DNA from: Pseudomonadota bacterium
Lineage (GTDB): Bacteria > Verrucomicrobiota > Verrucomicrobiia > Limisphaerales > SXTU01
Direction: 5' to 3'
Assembly: GCA_009922615.1 (NCBI GenBank)
Contig: RFVF01000008.1
Coordinates: 1-64,000, forward strand
Length of the DNA: 64,000 bases
The position numbers were made by a program, and so were the translations under genes. Each line of letters opens with the position of its first letter. Within the stretch, counting starts at the first letter, position 1. The notes beneath the pieces were generated by a model. That model had not been told where the DNA came from. It was given only the letters and a program-made list of their open reading frames with translations, and searched no databases. Below are positions 62,205-64,000 of this stretch, one piece after another.

Positions 62205-62846
62205 TCATTCCGGCAAATCCCGCCAGGGTGTGAAGTTCAGCAGGCGCACCTCGGGCACGTGGCCTTTCTCCGGCACCAGCTCGACCTGCGTCACGCTCGC
62301 GTAATCAATCTCGAACGCACCCATCTTGGTCAGCGGAATTTCCAGCAGGAGGGACAGCAGCAATCGCACAATGCCGCCGTGGCAATACACCGCGACATTG
62401 CGACCCGCGTAAGTCCGGAGGATTTCCTGGACGCACGGCCCGACCCGCGCGCGCATGTCGGCGGCGGATTCGCCATTGGGAATCGTGCCGGCTTCCATGT
62501 GCTTGAGCCAGTCGTAGGCGCTCACGCCAAATTTGTCTTTCAGCTCGCTCCAGCCGAAGCCCGTCCATTCGCCGAAATCCACCTCGCGCAAGTCATGCAT
62601 CACGTGCAGCGGCGCGGCGCAATGGCCATCAAGCGGCGCGAGCGTCTGGCGCACGCGCTTCATCGGGCTGCAGACGACGGCGTCCACGGGATGTCGGCGT
62701 AACCAGCCGGCCAACGCGCGCGCCTGTTCGTGACCGCGCGGCGAGAGGTCCATGTCAACGCGGCCGCCGGCGAAGACGCGATGGTAACGTGTCTCCACTT
62801 CGCCGTGGCGGAGCAGAAACAAGCGAGTCGGAGTCGGAGCGCTCAT
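62205..62846 (-). CDS. Histidine phosphatase family protein
   Basis: 213 aa. Phosphoglycerate-mutase-like fold with the phospho-His motif FLLRHGEVE, Arg in VVCSPMKRVRQTL, Glu in HDLREVDFGEWTGF and second His in VAVYCHGGIVRLLL. The layout fits CobC/alpha-ribazole or broad phosphatases, but the substrate cannot be told. It lies between rph and prmA on the same strand. The 78-bp gap to prmA holds only short GCAGAG-type repeats. Confidence 0.9.
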   Translation of the reverse strand: MSAPTPTRLFLLRHGEVETRYHRVFAGGRVDMDLSPRGHEQARALAGWLRRHPVDAVVCSPMKRVRQTLAPLDGHCAAPLHVMHDLREVDFGEWTGFGWSELKDKFGVSAYDWLKHMEAGTIPNGESAADMRARVGPCVQEILRTYAGRNVAVYCHGGIVRLLLSLLLEIPLTKMGAFEIDYASVTQVELVPEKGHVPEVRLLNFTPWRDLPE

Positions 62847-62857
62847 GTTAGAAACAG

Positions 62858-62920
62858 GGGATGGGTGATTCGGAATGGGTATGCGAAGGAAACCCTATCA
62901 CCTATTCGCCATTCCCAATT
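62858..62920. repeat. Inverted heptamer repeat between rph and phosphatase gene
   Basis: The left part is GGGATGG, GTGATTC, GGAATGG, GTATGCG (from 62858). The right part is CCCTATC, ACCTATT, CGCCATT, CCCAATT (62893-62920), roughly the inverse of the left. Period 7 throughout. Confidence 0.75.
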
Positions 62921-62932
62921 ATCTCGGCCGCG

Positions 62933-63679
62933 TTACTTCACCGCCGCTTCCTGCAACGCCAGCAGTTCCCGAATCCCCAGACGGCCCAGCGTCAGCATCG
63001 CGGCGAGTTGGTCGTCGGAGAACGTGCTTTCCTCGCCGGTGCCTTGCAGCTCGATGAACTCGCCAGAGCCGGTCATCACGAGGTTCATGTCCACCTGCGC
63101 GGCGGCGTCTTCGGTGTAGCAGAGATCCAACAGCGGGATACCGTTGACGACGCCCACGCTCACGGCGGCGACGGTATTCGCGATGGGATCAGCGGTAAGC
63201 TTGCCTTCGGAAACAAGTTTCTTCAGCGCCAGCCGCAGCGCGACGAACGCGCCGGTGATGGCCGCCGTGCGCGTGCCGCCATCGGCCTGTAACACGTCGC
63301 AATCCACGCAAATGGTGCGCGCTCCGAGCTTTTCGAGGTCGAGCGCGGAACGCATCGCGCGGCCGATGAGCCGCTGAATTTCCACGGAGCGTCCGTCCAC
63401 CTTGCCCTTGCTGCTATCGCGCGGTTTCCGCGTGAGCGTCGAGTAAGGCAGCATGGAATACTCCGCCGTGATCCAGCCGCCGGTGACGCCCTGTTCCTTC
63501 ATCCAGCGCGGCACGGTTTCCTCGATGGTCACGCCGCAGATGACGCGGGTGTTGCCCCACTCGATGAGCGTGGAGCCGGCCGCGTGCGGCGCGATGTGGT
63601 TTTGGAAGCGGACGGGGCGGAGCTGGTCGGCCCGGCGCCCAGCCGCGCGGAGAAATGTAATGGAAGCAGATTCGGCCAT
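62933..63679 (-). CDS. rph: Ribonuclease PH
   Basis: Phosphorolytic 3'-to-5' exoribonuclease that trims tRNA 3' ends. 248 aa from ATG 63679. Family blocks: RRADQLRPVRF, GNTRVICGVTIEETVPRW, TAEYSMLPYSTLTRKPRD, GRSVEIQRLIGRAMRSALDL, TICVDCDVLQADGGTRTAAITGAFVAL and DLCYTEDAAAQVDMNLVMTGSG. Divergent from polX across a gap filled by a heptamer repeat. Confidence 0.96.
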   Translation of the reverse strand: MAESASITFLRAAGRRADQLRPVRFQNHIAPHAAGSTLIEWGNTRVICGVTIEETVPRWMKEQGVTGGWITAEYSMLPYSTLTRKPRDSSKGKVDGRSVEIQRLIGRAMRSALDLEKLGARTICVDCDVLQADGGTRTAAITGAFVALRLALKKLVSEGKLTADPIANTVAAVSVGVVNGIPLLDLCYTEDAAAQVDMNLVMTGSGEFIELQGTGEESTFSDDQLAAMLTLGRLGIRELLALQEAAVK

Positions 63680-63736
63680 AAGGGCGTCGATGTTAGGAAC
63701 CGCCCGCAGCCGGGGCAATGGTGAAGTCCGTTGCCT

Positions 63737-63778
63737 GACTTTGGACTTTGGACTTTTGGACCTTGGACTTTAGACTTC
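63737..63778. repeat. Heptanucleotide repeat (GACTTTG-type x6)
   Basis: Units GACTTTG, GACTTTG, GACTTTT, GGACCTT, GGACTTT, AGACTTC at 63737, 63744, 63751, 63758, 63765 and 63772. It lies directly upstream of the polX start and in the divergent rph-polX gap. Confidence 0.88.
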
Positions 63779-63783
63779 CCCGC

Positions 63784-64000
63784 ATGGACAAAGAGCAAGT
63801 CGCCGCCGTACTCACCGAGATTGGCACGCTGCTGGAACTCAAGGGCGAGAACCCCTTCAAGACCCGCGCCTATCACAACGCCGCGCGCACGCTCGAGGGC
63901 CTCTCCGAGCCGCTGGACGAAATCGTCGCCGAGGGCCGCCTCGGCGAGATCAAGGGCTTCGGCGACGCGCTCGTGGACAAGATCACCAAGCTCGTCACCA
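63784..64000 (+). CDS. polX: DNA polymerase X family protein (3' partial)
   Basis: The N-terminal 72 residues of a bacterial family X DNA polymerase (usually about 570 aa with a PHP exonuclease domain). The visible part is the 8-kDa-like helical domain: KEQVAAVLTEIGTLLELKG, NPFKTRAYHNAARTLEGL and the helix-hairpin-helix-like GEIKGFGDALVDKI. It runs off the end of the window, so the polymerase and PHP domains are not seen. The role in the family is base-excision or gap repair. Confidence 0.9.
   Translation, partial: MDKEQVAAVLTEIGTLLELKGENPFKTRAYHNAARTLEGLSEPLDEIVAEGRLGEIKGFGDALVDKITKLVT

Noticed and set aside
1-64000. tRNA, rRNA, tmRNA or integrase genes
   Set aside because: I read the gaps between genes and found no cloverleaf, no rRNA signature and no tyrosine recombinase. 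A covariance scan would be needed to exclude small RNAs.

Overview
The window looks like a piece of a high-GC Verrucomicrobiota chromosome (Pedosphaera/Limisphaera-like). This rests on gene content, not on a search. It holds planctomycete/verrucomicrobial cytochrome modules (PSCyt1, DUF1549/DUF1553, DUF1501, DUF1587-1595/DUF1552), a pseudopilin of the verrucomicrobial type, a truncated sulfatase, and a housekeeping core (rpmB, smpB, rpoZ, ubiE, metF, tig, xseA, tyrA, pssA, prmA, rph). I saw no rRNA, tRNA or CRISPR array.

Layout. 1-2636: end of an RND-type efflux operon (adaptor plus NodT-like outer-membrane factor). 2661-5087: a 21-bp repeat array, a decayed ISL3-family IS, and a sulfatase that lost its 5' half at the IS junction. 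5189-6121: GDP-L-fucose synthase. 6388-6982: a lower-GC one-gene unit ending in what folds as an integron attC site, a probable mobile gene cassette with no integrase in view. 7006-11123: a tandem alpha/beta hydrolase and a Sel1-repeat membrane protein. 11210-14871: rpmB, smpB, rpoZ, ubiE, lemA-like, metF. 14922-20070: cytochrome/DUF1552 pair and a beta-propeller protein. 20099-25035: D-amino acid transaminase, an ECF sigma cluster flanked by two Spy/CpxP-like proteins, and trigger factor. 25350-28643: a DegT aminotransferase, a HAD-kinase fusion and a response regulator. 28674-33456: a DUF1549/DUF1553 protein, a nuclease-like protein, fdhD and a 2OG-Fe(II) oxygenase. 33678-37587: ymdB-like, an orphan membrane gene, xseA, a DUF4380-like protein. 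37620-43575: an oxidoreductase, a very large cytochrome/DUF1553 protein and its DUF1501 partner. 43588-49927: a PepSY-like repeat protein, a large Pls/PosA-type non-ribosomal peptide synthetase and an Mrp ATPase. 50059-52786: a frameshifted DUF1501 gene and a pseudopilin-lipoprotein pair. 52911-63679: a mostly minus-strand run (amidohydrolase, tyrA, LysE exporter, pssA, a DevBCA-like ABC exporter, prmA, a phosphatase, rph). polX starts at 63784 and leaves the window.

The most unusual themes are these: (1) the attC-bounded cassette; (2) at least nine unrelated heptanucleotide (7-bp period) tandem repeats, several inserted in frame inside conserved enzymes, together with REP-like nested palindromes, one of them in frame inside the synthetase; (3) the Pls/PosA-type synthetase itself, which may make a homopolymer of one amino acid; (4) a nine-unit 21-bp array beside the IS.
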